A stretch of 40,586 nt of DNA from an uncultured Duncaniella sp. (GTDB taxonomy: Bacteria; Bacteroidota; Bacteroidia; Bacteroidales; Muribaculaceae), in assembly GCA_910584825.1 (NCBI GenBank), contig CAJUCI010000024.1:1-40586 (forward strand). Reading direction: 5' to 3'. The notes beneath the pieces are model-generated. The model had not been told where the DNA came from. It was given only the letters and a program-made list of their open reading frames with translations, and did no database searches. This document shows positions 8,886 through 17,253 of the stretch, piece by piece. The position numbers and the translations under genes were made by a program. Positions within the stretch are counted from its first letter, which is position 1; each line of letters starts with the position of its first letter.

Positions 8886-8921
8886 TCTATAAATTTAAAA
8901 ATTTTATATCACGTTCATTAT

Positions 8922-9359
8922 ATGAAGGAAATACTTATACCTTCGGCCGATGCTATTGATGCGGCCGCACAAGAGTTTCTCGCGCTTATGGGCGATGAGA
9001 CTGTCTATGCCTTCACCGGCGAGATGGGTGCCGGAAAGACTACTTTTATCAACGCCCTATGCCGTGCGCTCGGCGTTGAGGAGGACCCTACCGGCTCGCC
9101 GACTTTCGCAATCATCAACGAGTACCGTTCGGACACTACCGCCGAGCTTATCTATCACTTCGACCTCTACCGCATCGAGAATCTCGAACAGGCGTTTGAT
9201 ATAGGTGTCGAGGATTATCTCGACTCGGGCGCGCTCTGCCTCATAGAGTGGCCTGACCGTATAGATGACATTCTGCCCGACGACACTGTGCGTGTCAATA
9301 TCGAGGTGCTCCCCAACGGTTCGCGCCGCATGACTATCGACGGTCTCAGCGAAGAATAA
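8922..9359 (+). CDS. tsaE: tRNA threonylcarbamoyladenosine biosynthesis ATPase TsaE
   Basis: A 145-residue P-loop ATPase. The Walker A motif is GEMGAGKTT (33-41); the family blocks GSPTFAIINEY and HFDLYRIENLEQAFDIG are present, and LIEWPDRI near the C-terminus is diagnostic. TsaE works with TsaB and TsaD to make N6-threonylcarbamoyladenosine at position 37 of ANN-decoding tRNAs; TsaB and TsaD are not in this window. It follows the nuclease gene after a 36-nt AT-rich gap and precedes birA by 10 nt, so tsaE and birA are probably cotranscribed. Length is normal for the family. Confidence 0.95.
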   Translation: MKEILIPSADAIDAAAQEFLALMGDETVYAFTGEMGAGKTTFINALCRALGVEEDPTGSPTFAIINEYRSDTTAELIYHFDLYRIENLEQAFDIGVEDYLDSGALCLIEWPDRIDDILPDDTVRVNIEVLPNGSRRMTIDGLSEE

Positions 9360-9369
9360 ACACACCGTT

Positions 9370-10152
9370 ATGGAGTTCATCGAACTTGACACCGTGGCCT
9401 CCACCAGCAGTCATCTTGCCGCGATGACCGACACTGCGCCTCACGGCACGGTGGTGATGGCCCGTGAGCAGACGGCGGGGCGCGGTCAGCGCGGAAATTC
9501 GTGGGAGGCCGAGCCGGGTGCCAATATAACGCTCTCGCTCCTGTTGCGTCCCGCGGGGCTTCACCCTTCGCGCCAGTTCATCATCTCGCAGGCGGTATCG
9601 CTCGCCATCGTGGAGATGCTTGATGCGTTTGTGGGCGAGCCGCGTGTCAGCATCAAGTGGCCCAACGATATATATGTGGGCGACCGCAAGATATGCGGCA
9701 TACTGATAGAAAATTCCATCACCGGGTCGGGTATCAACCATTGCATAGTGGGCATAGGGTTGAATGTCAATCAGATGCAGTTTGTGTCGGATGCGCCCAA
9801 TCCCGTGTCGCTGCGCCAGCTTATGCCGAAGATTGAATTTGATGTCGCGGCACTCGCCCGGGCAATGGTAGAGGATATAATAGCGAGGGTCGACGAGGCT
9901 CTTTCCTGCGAGTCGGCGACGCCGGTCGAGGAGGAGTCGGCCATAAGCCGTGAATATTTCGCACGCCTGTGGCGCAATGACGGTTGGTATCCCTATCACG
10001 ATAATGTGCGCGACGTTGACATGACGGCACGAATCGATGCGGTCGCCCCCACGGGGCATATTACCCTCACCGACCGCGCCGACAGCATGGCCCGGACATA
10101 TGCCTTCAAGGAGATTTCGGCAATCCTGAAGGAGAATGATTGCCGAGTTTGA
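9370..10152 (+). CDS. birA: Biotin--[acetyl-CoA-carboxylase] ligase BirA
   Basis: A 260-residue biotin protein ligase, which attaches biotin to carrier lysines such as that of acetyl-CoA carboxylase BCCP. The biotin/AMP-binding loop appears as TAGRGQRGNSW (35-45), followed by KWPNDIYVGDRKICGILIE. It begins directly with the catalytic domain and lacks the N-terminal winged helix of Escherichia coli BirA, so it should be a plain enzyme and not a repressor. A small C-terminal SH3-like domain (about 205-255) is plausible from the beta-rich segment. It follows tsaE by 10 nt. The gap after it holds a long imperfect palindrome. Confidence 0.93.
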   Translation: MEFIELDTVASTSSHLAAMTDTAPHGTVVMAREQTAGRGQRGNSWEAEPGANITLSLLLRPAGLHPSRQFIISQAVSLAIVEMLDAFVGEPRVSIKWPNDIYVGDRKICGILIENSITGSGINHCIVGIGLNVNQMQFVSDAPNPVSLRQLMPKIEFDVAALARAMVEDIIARVDEALSCESATPVEEESAISREYFARLWRNDGWYPYHDNVRDVDMTARIDAVAPTGHITLTDRADSMARTYAFKEISAILKENDCRV

Positions 10153-10179
10153 TAACTGACATGAGGGAATGTCACAATC

Positions 10180-10300
10180 CAAGAAAGGGGCATAAGGACA
10201 TAAGGGCCATATGGTTTTATTGTATGCACAATAATTGATAATCAGATAAATATATTTCTTATGTCGCTTGTGTCGCATATGTCCTTATGTCCCCTTCTTG
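10180..10300. repeat. Imperfect long inverted repeat (copy A of a 9-nt-unit palindrome family)
   Basis: In the 192-nt gap between birA and xseA, CAAGAAAGGGGCATAAGG.. (from 10180) is matched in reverse by ..CCTTATGTCCCCTTCTTG (ending 10300). The right arm is built of units of about nine bases (TTATGTCG, TTGTGTCG, CATATGTCC, TTATGTCCC). The arms surround about 70 nt of AT-rich sequence. A second, much more regular copy lies at 19592-19736. The rest of this gap shows no gene. Confidence 0.7.
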
Positions 10301-10344
10301 AATATTGATATAGCTTAACATACCGCTCTAAGCCCTTTTTTATT

Positions 10345-11715
10345 TTGACCCCTACAGCCATAACTCTTGAAGAATTTACGTCGCGTATCTCGGCCGCTGT
10401 CAACGGTGTGCCGGGACTTGCCGGCGTGTGGGTGGTGGCAGAGACCTCCGACCTGCGTCGCTCGGGTCACTGCTACCTGGAACTGGTGCAGAAGCACCCT
10501 GTGACGGGCGACCCCGTGGCACGTATGCGCGCCACTATTTGGCGCAGTGCCCTCGCGCGTATCGACTCGGCCTTCACCCTCGCAACAGGCCAGCAGCTGG
10601 CCAGCGGAATGAAAGTCATGGTCAGGGTCACGGCCTCGTTTCATCCGGCCTACGGACTCTCGGCCAACATCACCGAGATAGACCCATCCTATACCCTCGG
10701 CGACCTCATGCGCCGCCGTCAGGAGATTATAGCCCGACTGCGGGCCGAGGGGATTATCGACCTCAATCGCGAGCTTGAGTGGCCCGATGTGCCCCTGCGC
10801 ATAGCTGTCATCTCGGCCCCGGGGGCGGCGGGCTATGGCGACTTCATCCATCAGCTATACACATCCCCCTCGCGCCTCGATTTCCGCGTGCGCCTCTTTC
10901 CCGCGCTCATGCAGGGCGCGTCGGCCCCCTCGGCCATCATCGCGGCACTGGAGCAGATTGCCGGGGAGGATGAAGAGTGGGACTGCGTGGTGATAATACG
11001 CGGCGGCGGTGCCACGAGCGACCTTGCCGCGTTTGATAACTATGACCTTGCGGCCAATATCGCCCAATTCCCACTCCCCGTAATCATAGGCATAGGCCAC
11101 GAGCGCGACATCACGGTGCTCGACTCGGTGGCCAACATGCGTGTCAAGACCCCGACGGCTGCAGCCGAATGGCTCATAGCGCGCGGCGAGGATGCGCTTG
11201 CCACCCTCGAGCGGCTCGGGTCAACGATATGCATGCTCGCGTCAGACATCATAGCCGGGAGCAAGGAGCAGATGGCTCGGCTCGAGGCCACACTCTCGCG
11301 TCTGCCACAGGCTGCCCTCGCGCTTGCAGGCAAACAGCTTGACCGTCTCGCCCTCGCCGTGGGCGATGCGGCCACGGCCTCGCTCCGTCCCGAGCGGGCA
11401 CGGCTCGACAGTCTGACCCTCGCCGTGAGCGATGCCGCCACGGCTTGTCTGCGCCCCGAACGGTCGCGCCTCGACATAATGGCCGAACGCCTCTCGGCCT
11501 CAGCCTTTACGGCCATAGAGCGTCAGCGCACGGCCCTCGACACCCTCGACGGGCTTGTGAAGGTGCTGTCTCCGCAGTCTACCCTCGCGCGCGGCTACTC
11601 CATCACCCGCGTAAATGGCCGGGCTGTGACTTCGGCCGAGGGGCTCGCGCCGGGCACCACGCTCGAAACTACCCTCGCCTCGGGAACCGTACTGTCAGTC
11701 ACAAAGGAAATTTAA
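10345..11715 (+). CDS. xseA: Exodeoxyribonuclease VII large subunit XseA
   Basis: A 456-residue protein starting at TTG; the next in-frame ATG lies far inside the conserved region. An OB-fold N-terminal domain (about 1-110, with GVWVVAETSDLRRSGHCYLELVQ) is followed by the catalytic domain with VISAPGAAGYGDF, IIRGGGATSDLAAFD and IIGIGHERDITVLD, a coiled-coil region (about 270-400) and the C-terminal LARGYSITR motif. With XseB it degrades single-stranded DNA to acid-insoluble then small oligonucleotides. The coiled coil contains a clean 22-residue tandem duplication (11338-11469). No xseB follows, although that is the usual neighbour in Bacteroidetes. Confidence 0.93.
   Translation: MTPTAITLEEFTSRISAAVNGVPGLAGVWVVAETSDLRRSGHCYLELVQKHPVTGDPVARMRATIWRSALARIDSAFTLATGQQLASGMKVMVRVTASFHPAYGLSANITEIDPSYTLGDLMRRRQEIIARLRAEGIIDLNRELEWPDVPLRIAVISAPGAAGYGDFIHQLYTSPSRLDFRVRLFPALMQGASAPSAIIAALEQIAGEDEEWDCVVIIRGGGATSDLAAFDNYDLAANIAQFPLPVIIGIGHERDITVLDSVANMRVKTPTAAAEWLIARGEDALATLERLGSTICMLASDIIAGSKEQMARLEATLSRLPQAALALAGKQLDRLALAVGDAATASLRPERARLDSLTLAVSDAATACLRPERSRLDIMAERLSASAFTAIERQRTALDTLDGLVKVLSPQSTLARGYSITRVNGRAVTSAEGLAPGTTLETTLASGTVLSVTKEI
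11338..11469 (+). repeat. Tandem 66-nt duplication inside xseA
   Basis: Two adjacent 66-nt units (11338-11403 and 11404-11469) encode 22-residue copies sharing 17 of 22 residues; the common core is DAATA.LRPER. It lies in the coiled-coil part of XseA and keeps the frame. Confidence 0.85.
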
Positions 11716-11815
11716 AATTTAAAATGGAAAATTTAAAATTGGGGCGGCAGAGGCTGATGATTGGATGTCGAGGGTATATAATAAAAATTATTCAAGATTT
11801 GTATTCTTCTTGAAT
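11712..11815. repeat. AT-rich repeat and short inverted repeat after xseA
   Basis: From 11712 the sequence runs through AAATTTAAAATGGAAAATTT-type words that recur in the sufS-sufD gap near 25740 and 25810. At 11790-11797 ATTCAAGA is mirrored by TCTTGAAT at 11808-11815; the CTTCTTGAAT end is the same as the outer end of the two long palindromes at 10300 and 19730. No gene, and in particular no xseB, is found in 11716-11893. Confidence 0.55.
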
Positions 11816-11838
11816 CAGAATTAATTCCGCTCCTTGGG

Positions 11839-11868
11839 CTTGACTCTGCCGTTTTTTTATTACTTTTG
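11839..11868 (+). promoter_or_regulatory. Probable promoter of the lipoprotein-yfhO-xerD operon
   Basis: TACTTTTG at 11861-11868 fits TAnnTTTG; CTTG at 11839-11842, 18 nt upstream, is a weak -33 element. The lipoprotein gene starts 25 nt downstream. Confidence 0.55.
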
Positions 11869-11893
11869 CGCTATTATATATAGAATTACTTAA

Positions 11894-12448
11894 ATGAAAA
11901 AGATATTACTTTTCATATTTGCGGCTGTTGCGGTGTCGGTGATGCCGGCCTGCGGCCCAAAGGGTGGCGACAGTGACGGCACAGTGACCGCCGAGGTCGA
12001 GGAGCAGAACACTCAGCTCGCCGAGGCCCTTAATGTCGGAAACATCAAGCAGGCTTCGGCTATGGCCGACAGCATGTCGCTCTTTGTCGACGACTTCACC
12101 CCCGAGCAGACCGTGCAGGTGCTCATGACGTTTCTCTCGGTACATAATGATGCCGTGGCCAACAAGGAGCGTCGCCGCGACCTCGAGACCATACGCAAAT
12201 ATATAGATGTGTATGACATAGCTCTCAGCGTCAACCCCAAGGACACCCGTGCGGCATTTGCCAAGGCCAAGCGCATCAATCCCGCCGTGGATTTCGATTC
12301 GATAGCCGTGACGTTCCGCGAGAAGCTGTCGCAGTATGACGCCATACAGGACGGGTCGCTCGTGGCACCCGAACCTACCGAGGCCGACTCGGTGGCCACC
12401 GACTCGGTGAAGGAGGAGATACCCCTCGAACTGCGTCCGGCAGAATAA
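11894..12448 (+). CDS. Hypothetical lipoprotein
   Basis: A 184-residue predicted lipoprotein that I do not recognise. The signal peptide MKKILLFIFAAVAVSVMPAC ends in a lipobox (Cys20). The mature protein is mostly helical and charged, with a central part (about 45-140: AEALNVGNIKQASAMADSMS, RRDLETIRKYIDVYDIAL) that looks like one or two TPR-like hairpins, and an acidic Thr/Ser/Glu tail with repeated ADSVATDSV. It has its own promoter and is followed after 21 nt by the yfhO-like gene, so it probably acts at the envelope in the same operon. Function is not known. Confidence 0.75.
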   Translation: MKKILLFIFAAVAVSVMPACGPKGGDSDGTVTAEVEEQNTQLAEALNVGNIKQASAMADSMSLFVDDFTPEQTVQVLMTFLSVHNDAVANKERRRDLETIRKYIDVYDIALSVNPKDTRAAFAKAKRINPAVDFDSIAVTFREKLSQYDAIQDGSLVAPEPTEADSVATDSVKEEIPLELRPAE

Positions 12449-12469
12449 CCCCATCAGGCAATAAAAGAG

Positions 12470-15001
12470 ATGAAATCACGCAACATAATCACATTTATCA
12501 TCGGCATAGTGGCAATCGCGGCGATTGCCTTTGCCTTTTTCTATCCCGATGCCATGCAGGGCAACGAGCTGCGCCAGCACGACATGCAGCAGGGTGTGGC
12601 CAACGGACATGAGGTAGCGCAGTATATGGAGGCCACGGGCGAGACGCCGCGCTGGACCAACTCGCTCTTCTCCGGCATGCCCACGTTCCAGATTACGCCC
12701 CGCTACTCCTCGGCCTCGCTCTACATGTGGGTCAACAAGGTGATGGGGCTTGGACTCCCCTCGCCATCCTCCTATCTGGCCATGATGATGGTGGGATTCT
12801 TCATCCTGCTCATTGCCATGAAGATGAGGTGGTACATAGCACTGATTGGTGCCGTGGCCTACGGACTGTCGTCATATTTCGTAATCATCATCGGAGCCGG
12901 CCACCTGTGGAAGTTCATGACGCTGGCCTATGTGCCCCCGACGATTGCCGGCGTGATGCTCTGCTATCGAGGCCGTTACCTGGCCGGAGGCGCGCTTGCG
13001 GCGTTCTTTGCCATGATGCAGGTGGCCAACAACCATGTGCAGATGTCATATTACTTCCTCTACGTAATCCTCGGCATCGTCATAGCATGGTTTGTGACCG
13101 ACTACAAGGCCAAGCGTCTTGCCTCGTGGGGCAAGGCCACAGGTGTGCTTGCCGTGGCAGCCGTGCTTGCCGTGACGGCCAATCTGCCAAACCTCTACAA
13201 CACATATGAATACTCCAAGCAGACCATGCGCGGACAGCACTCCGAGCTGACTCAGACATCCGCCCCCGGACAGTCCACGTCGGGTCTGGACAAGGACTAT
13301 ATCACCCAGTACAGCTACCAGCCCTCCGAGACCTTCTCGCTGCTCATACCCAACATCAAGGGTGGCGCGTCGGCCAAGCCCACCAAGGGGCAGTTTACCG
13401 TGCTCAACCTCGCCGACCTTGATGATGCCAAGAGCTACGGGCAGATGGAGCAGCAGTACCTGTCGTATATGAGCCAGTATTTCGGCGACCCCGAGGGCAC
13501 CAACGGCCCGGTGTATGTGGGTGCGCTGATATTCGCCCTCTTCCTCGTGGGATGCGTGATAGTCAAGGGGCCGATGAAGTGGGCACTCCTCGTGCTGACG
13601 GTCTTCTCAATCCTCCTCGCCTGGGGCAAGCATGCCATGACGTTCACCGACATAATGCTCTCGGTGGCACCGATGTATTCCAAGTTTCGAACGGTCGAGA
13701 GCATCCTTGTAATCGCCGAGTTCACCATGCCGCTGCTCGCCGTGATGGCCCTGCAGCAGATAGTCACCACGCAGGGCAGCTATGAGCGTTACCGCAAGCC
13801 GGTGCTGTGGTGTTTCGGCATCACACTCGGCCTGTGTGTCATAGGCATTGTGGCCCCCGGCATGTTTGGCTCGGTCATCACCGACAATGACCGCATGATT
13901 GACGGCTACATCACTTCGTCGCTCGTTCAGCAGGGCTATGACAGTGCCACCGCGCGCCAGTTCTCGCTCGGCAACGCCGACATCTATTCGGCGGTCGAGT
14001 CCCTGCGTTACGGGCTTATCTCGGCCGACGCGCTGCGCAGTTTTATCATCGTGGCCCTCGGTGCCGTGGTGCTGGTGTTCTATATGCGTGAGAAAATCAA
14101 ACTTGCGCCCGCTATGGCTGTAATAGCTGTGCTCGTGCTCGGCGACCTCTACAGCATCAACAAGCGATATATCAACCATGACAGCTTCGCGCCCAAGCAG
14201 GTTACGGTGGGTGCGCCGATAGCGATGACCCCCGCCGATAAGGCTATACTCGCCGACACGGCCATGAACTATCGCGTCATGGACATACCCCGCTTTTTCA
14301 GTGCCGACCCCTCATATTACCACAAGACTATTGGCGGATACCATGCGGCCAAGCTGACACGCTATCAGGACCTCATAGACCGCCACCTGTCGCACTTCAC
14401 CAACGGCACTCAGACCGATGCCGACTGGAATGTGCTGAATATGCTCAACGCCCGTTATGTAGTGGGCATGGACGGAAGTCCGCTTGCCAACCCCGAGGCT
14501 ATGGGCAACGCATGGTGGGTAAGCGGAGTGACCTATGCCGACGGTGCCGACGAGGAGATGGAGCGTCTCGGGCAGATTGACCCTGCGGTAGAGGCTGTGG
14601 CTGACAAGAGTTTCCGCGCAGTGCTCGGCGACGGCAAGCCTGTAGTCCCGGGTGACACAATCTATGAGACATCCTATGCGCCTGACCGCCTGACCTACCG
14701 CGCCCGCACGGCCGGTGGAGGTGTGGCGGTGTTCTCCGAGGTGTATTTCCCCTGGGGATGGGAGGCGACCATCGACGGCAAGCCCACCGAATTGGCCCGT
14801 GTCAACTATGTGCTCCGCGCACTCAATGTCCCGGCCGGTGACCATGAGATAGTCATGACGTTTGACCCCAAGTCGGTGCGCACTACCGACACAGCCGCAT
14901 CGGTGGCCGTGATACTCATATATATCGCGCTTGCTGCAGCTGCCGCGATGGCATTCAGGCAGTGTTCCGCAGGTCGGGCCAAGGCGGCCGATAAGAAATG
15001 A
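12470..15001 (+). CDS. YfhO family polytopic membrane protein
   Basis: An 843-residue inner-membrane protein. There is an N-terminal transmembrane segment (about 5-25), a periplasmic loop with RWTNSLFSGMPTFQI, then about ten more hydrophobic helices (85-245, 350-465, 525-570) and a large C-terminal extracytoplasmic domain (about 590-805, with VYFPWGWEATIDGKP, the typical YfhO end), closed by a last helix. YfhO proteins resemble GT-C glycosyltransferases; in Bacillus and Listeria they help glycosylate teichoic acids. In Bacteroidetes the substrate is unknown, so only a role in surface glycosylation is suggested. Its TGA overlaps the ATG of the next gene (ATGA). Confidence 0.85.
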   Translation: MKSRNIITFIIGIVAIAAIAFAFFYPDAMQGNELRQHDMQQGVANGHEVAQYMEATGETPRWTNSLFSGMPTFQITPRYSSASLYMWVNKVMGLGLPSPSSYLAMMMVGFFILLIAMKMRWYIALIGAVAYGLSSYFVIIIGAGHLWKFMTLAYVPPTIAGVMLCYRGRYLAGGALAAFFAMMQVANNHVQMSYYFLYVILGIVIAWFVTDYKAKRLASWGKATGVLAVAAVLAVTANLPNLYNTYEYSKQTMRGQHSELTQTSAPGQSTSGLDKDYITQYSYQPSETFSLLIPNIKGGASAKPTKGQFTVLNLADLDDAKSYGQMEQQYLSYMSQYFGDPEGTNGPVYVGALIFALFLVGCVIVKGPMKWALLVLTVFSILLAWGKHAMTFTDIMLSVAPMYSKFRTVESILVIAEFTMPLLAVMALQQIVTTQGSYERYRKPVLWCFGITLGLCVIGIVAPGMFGSVITDNDRMIDGYITSSLVQQGYDSATARQFSLGNADIYSAVESLRYGLISADALRSFIIVALGAVVLVFYMREKIKLAPAMAVIAVLVLGDLYSINKRYINHDSFAPKQVTVGAPIAMTPADKAILADTAMNYRVMDIPRFFSADPSYYHKTIGGYHAAKLTRYQDLIDRHLSHFTNGTQTDADWNVLNMLNARYVVGMDGSPLANPEAMGNAWWVSGVTYADGADEEMERLGQIDPAVEAVADKSFRAVLGDGKPVVPGDTIYETSYAPDRLTYRARTAGGGVAVFSEVYFPWGWEATIDGKPTELARVNYVLRALNVPAGDHEIVMTFDPKSVRTTDTAASVAVILIYIALAAAAAMAFRQCSAGRAKAADKK

Positions 15002-15474
15002 ACCCGCTACTGCGACCGTTGAAACGGTGGTGGCGCAGCCGCGGACACGGCGTGCATTCACCGTTTGCTTTCCGCTTCATCACCACGGTGCTGAGGGAGC
15101 CGGGGGTGTATTATGCCTATCCGCAGATTGAATCGATGCCCGATGCAGAGTGGCTGAAGTTGCTTTTCAGGCTCGTCTGCGAGTTTGAGCCGTCACGCAT
15201 CGAGGCCATCCGGCTTACCCCCTCCGAGCGTCAGGCTATATCGCTGGCCGACTCGCGGGCAGAGGTATCGGAGAGTACGCAGGGCGGTGCCTGTATGGTC
15301 ATGCACGGCAAGGGTGCCGAGGTGATGATAGAGCGTAGCATCACCGGGCATGACTCGGCGTGGCCGCGTATACTCGGCGGGATGACCTCGGGCATGACTT
15401 TCACCAACGGCAGCGCGGGGATTGCGGTGATACGCTCCGACCTGCCCCGCCAGGATTTCGAGATTAACTTCTGA
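14998..15474 (+). CDS. Shrunken SAM-methyltransferase-like protein, probably without catalytic core
   Basis: A 158-residue protein. Its N-terminus (WWRSRGHGVHSPFAFRF) and C-terminus (GMTFTNGSAGIAVIRSDLPR and QDFEINF) resemble the two ends of a Bacteroidetes class I methyltransferase family of about 230-260 residues (family memory, not searched). The middle, where the glycine-rich S-adenosylmethionine loop and acidic residues should be, is short and has no such motif. It is in frame and tightly embedded: ATGA overlap with the yfhO-like gene and TGATG overlap with xerD, so it looks maintained and not decayed. It may be a non-enzymatic remnant. Function unknown. Confidence 0.65.
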   Translation: MNPLLRPLKRWWRSRGHGVHSPFAFRFITTVLREPGVYYAYPQIESMPDAEWLKLLFRLVCEFEPSRIEAIRLTPSERQAISLADSRAEVSESTQGGACMVMHGKGAEVMIERSITGHDSAWPRILGGMTSGMTFTNGSAGIAVIRSDLPRQDFEINF

Positions 15475-16400
15475 TGCGCGATATTCTTGACATAGACCGA
15501 TTGATGGACGGGTATTCCCTGTATCTCACCCTCGAGAAGGGTGCGTCGGAGAACACCCGCGACGGCTATACGCGCGATGTGAGGCGTTTCCTCTCGTGGC
15601 TCGCCTCCGACTCGTCGGGCGTAGGCTCGTTGCGCGATGTCACCACCGAAGTGCTCCGCCTCTATCTCGGTGACCTGAACGACGTGGGCATAGCCCTGCG
15701 CTCGCGGGCGCGGATAGTGGCCTCGTTGCGCTCGTTTTTCGGGTGGCTGTTCATGGAGGATTACATTGCCACCAATCCGGGCGAACTGCTCGAGTCGCCA
15801 CGACTGGGCCTGCATCTGCCCGAGGTGCTGACGGTCGAGGAGATAGACTCCATGATAGCCTCGATTGACTACAGCAAGGAGGAGTGTCAGCGCGACCGAG
15901 CCATGATGGAGGTGCTCTACGGGTGCGGACTGCGCGTGAGCGAGCTTGTGACGCTTGAAATCTCGCGCCTCTTCCCGCAGGAGGGGTTTCTGATTGTCCG
16001 CGGCAAGGGGGACAAGGAGAGGATGGTGCCGATGTCCGATACCTCGATTGAGGAGATTGATGCCTGGATGACCGACCGCGCCAGGCTCAAGGTGAAGCCG
16101 GGCGACGAGAACATACTTTTCCTCAACCGCCGCGGCGGGCGGCTCACGCGACAGCGCGCGTTTCAGATAGTCAAGGGGCTTGCCGAGGCCGCCGGCATAC
16201 GCAAGAACATCTCGCCCCATACGCTGCGCCACTCCTTTGCCACCCATCTGCTCGAGGGCGGGGCCAATCTCCGCGCCATACAGCAGATGCTCGGCCACGA
16301 GTCGATAGCCACCACCCAAATCTACATCCATCTCGATGCCTCGGCCCTGCGCAGCGACATCCTCGCCTATCATCCCCGCAACCGCCGGAAAGACAGCTGA
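15474..16400 (+). CDS. xerD: Site-specific tyrosine recombinase XerD
   Basis: A 308-residue tyrosine recombinase with the full active site: Arg154 in CGLRVSEL, Lys179 in RGKGDKER, His249 and Arg252 in HTLRHSFATHLL, His275 in LGHES and Tyr284 in TTQIYIH. The N-terminal SAM-like core-binding domain (about 8-105) is intact. Length, lack of extra domains and housekeeping context point to the chromosome-dimer-resolving XerC/XerD type acting at dif and not to an integrase of a mobile element; XerD over XerC is a judgement from overall similarity. It overlaps the preceding gene by one base and is the last gene of its operon. Confidence 0.88.
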   Translation: MRDILDIDRLMDGYSLYLTLEKGASENTRDGYTRDVRRFLSWLASDSSGVGSLRDVTTEVLRLYLGDLNDVGIALRSRARIVASLRSFFGWLFMEDYIATNPGELLESPRLGLHLPEVLTVEEIDSMIASIDYSKEECQRDRAMMEVLYGCGLRVSELVTLEISRLFPQEGFLIVRGKGDKERMVPMSDTSIEEIDAWMTDRARLKVKPGDENILFLNRRGGRLTRQRAFQIVKGLAEAAGIRKNISPHTLRHSFATHLLEGGANLRAIQQMLGHESIATTQIYIHLDASALRSDILAYHPRNRRKDS

Positions 16401-16456
16401 AGATTCTGATATTTTAAATATATTTAACTTTTGGCGGCCTTCAGAAATGGCGGCGA

Positions 16457-16470
16457 GTAAAATATTTTAC
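16457..16470. promoter_or_regulatory. 14-bp perfect palindrome upstream of the DUF177-rpmF-fabH promoter
   Basis: GTAAAATATTTTAC reads the same on both strands and ends 7 nt before the -33 element at 16478. Position and symmetry suit a regulator-binding site. No regulator is known to me for it. Confidence 0.5.
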
Positions 16471-16477
16471 GGATATT

Positions 16478-16508
16478 TTTGAAAATCAAAAGTTTTTCGA
16501 TAACTTTG
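16478..16508 (+). promoter_or_regulatory. Promoter of the DUF177-rpmF-fabH operon
   Basis: TTTG (16478-16481), 19 nt, TAACTTTG (16501-16508): an exact match to the Bacteroidetes consensus. The GTG start of the first gene is 25 nt further on. Confidence 0.8.
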
Positions 16509-16533
16509 CACAGTTTTTTCAACCAATACTGTC

Positions 16534-17154
16534 GTGGGAAAGTTATCAGTTTTCAGCATCCCGCTCAAGACGATGCCCGAGGGCACGCAGGAATTTGCAT
16601 ATCATCTTGATAAGCAATTCTTTGTGAATATGGAGAGTACCGACGTGCATGACGCCGACCTGGAAGTCAAGCTCACCGTGGTGCACAAGCATGATATTTA
16701 CAATCTTGCGTTCCATATCACGGGCACGGTTACGCTCATATGTGACCGCTGTCTTGACGACCTGATGCTCCCCATCGATGTCACCTATGACGTCGCAGTG
16801 AAGTATGGCGATGATTACGATGAGACCGATGAGCTCCTGATAATCCCGGAGACCGACCTGACGCTCAACGTGTCATACATGATATACGACACTGTGTCGC
16901 TCGCTATCCCTCTGAAGCATGTCCACCCGATGGGTAAGTGCAACAGGGCGATGAGCGCGCTTCTGCGCAAGCACCGCGCCGTCAAGGATGACGAGGACGC
17001 CGAGCTGGCCGAGACCCTTATCGGCGAGATGGAGGCGATGGATGATGACGTCGCCGACGATGCTCCCGCATCGGCCGGAGGGGCTGAGCCGACCGACCCG
17101 CGCTGGGACGGGCTGAAGAAACTTGCCGGCGAACTTCCCGACGGCGACGAATAA
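16534..17154 (+). CDS. DUF177 (YceD family) protein
   Basis: A 206-residue YceD/DUF177 protein starting at GTG 16534. The diagnostic region is VTLICDRCLDDLMLPIDVTYDV (about 70-90), with two cysteines in CDRC, followed by acidic stretches; a further PMGKCNRAMSALLRKH segment comes near 130-145. The C-terminal 50 residues are an acidic Ala/Asp/Glu tail. Genes of this family sit directly before rpmF in most bacteria and have been linked to 23S rRNA or ribosome large-subunit maturation; the exact job is unsettled. Here the gene lies 99 nt before rpmF, on the same promoter. Confidence 0.88.
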   Translation: MGKLSVFSIPLKTMPEGTQEFAYHLDKQFFVNMESTDVHDADLEVKLTVVHKHDIYNLAFHITGTVTLICDRCLDDLMLPIDVTYDVAVKYGDDYDETDELLIIPETDLTLNVSYMIYDTVSLAIPLKHVHPMGKCNRAMSALLRKHRAVKDDEDAELAETLIGEMEAMDDDVADDAPASAGGAEPTDPRWDGLKKLAGELPDGDE

Positions 17155-17253
17155 GTCTGAGAATGACTGCGAGGCGCGAGCCGGACGGCAATCAGACGAA
17201 ACGATAGAGAGAATAATAGTAACAAGATAGAATAAATAAAATTAAAATAAGTC

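Noticed and set aside
9346..10278. A 310-codon - strand frame
   Set aside because: Shadow of birA running into the repeat gap.
15231..16373. A 380-codon - strand open frame
   Set aside because: Antisense to xerD and the end of the preceding gene; no motif and both sense genes are secure.
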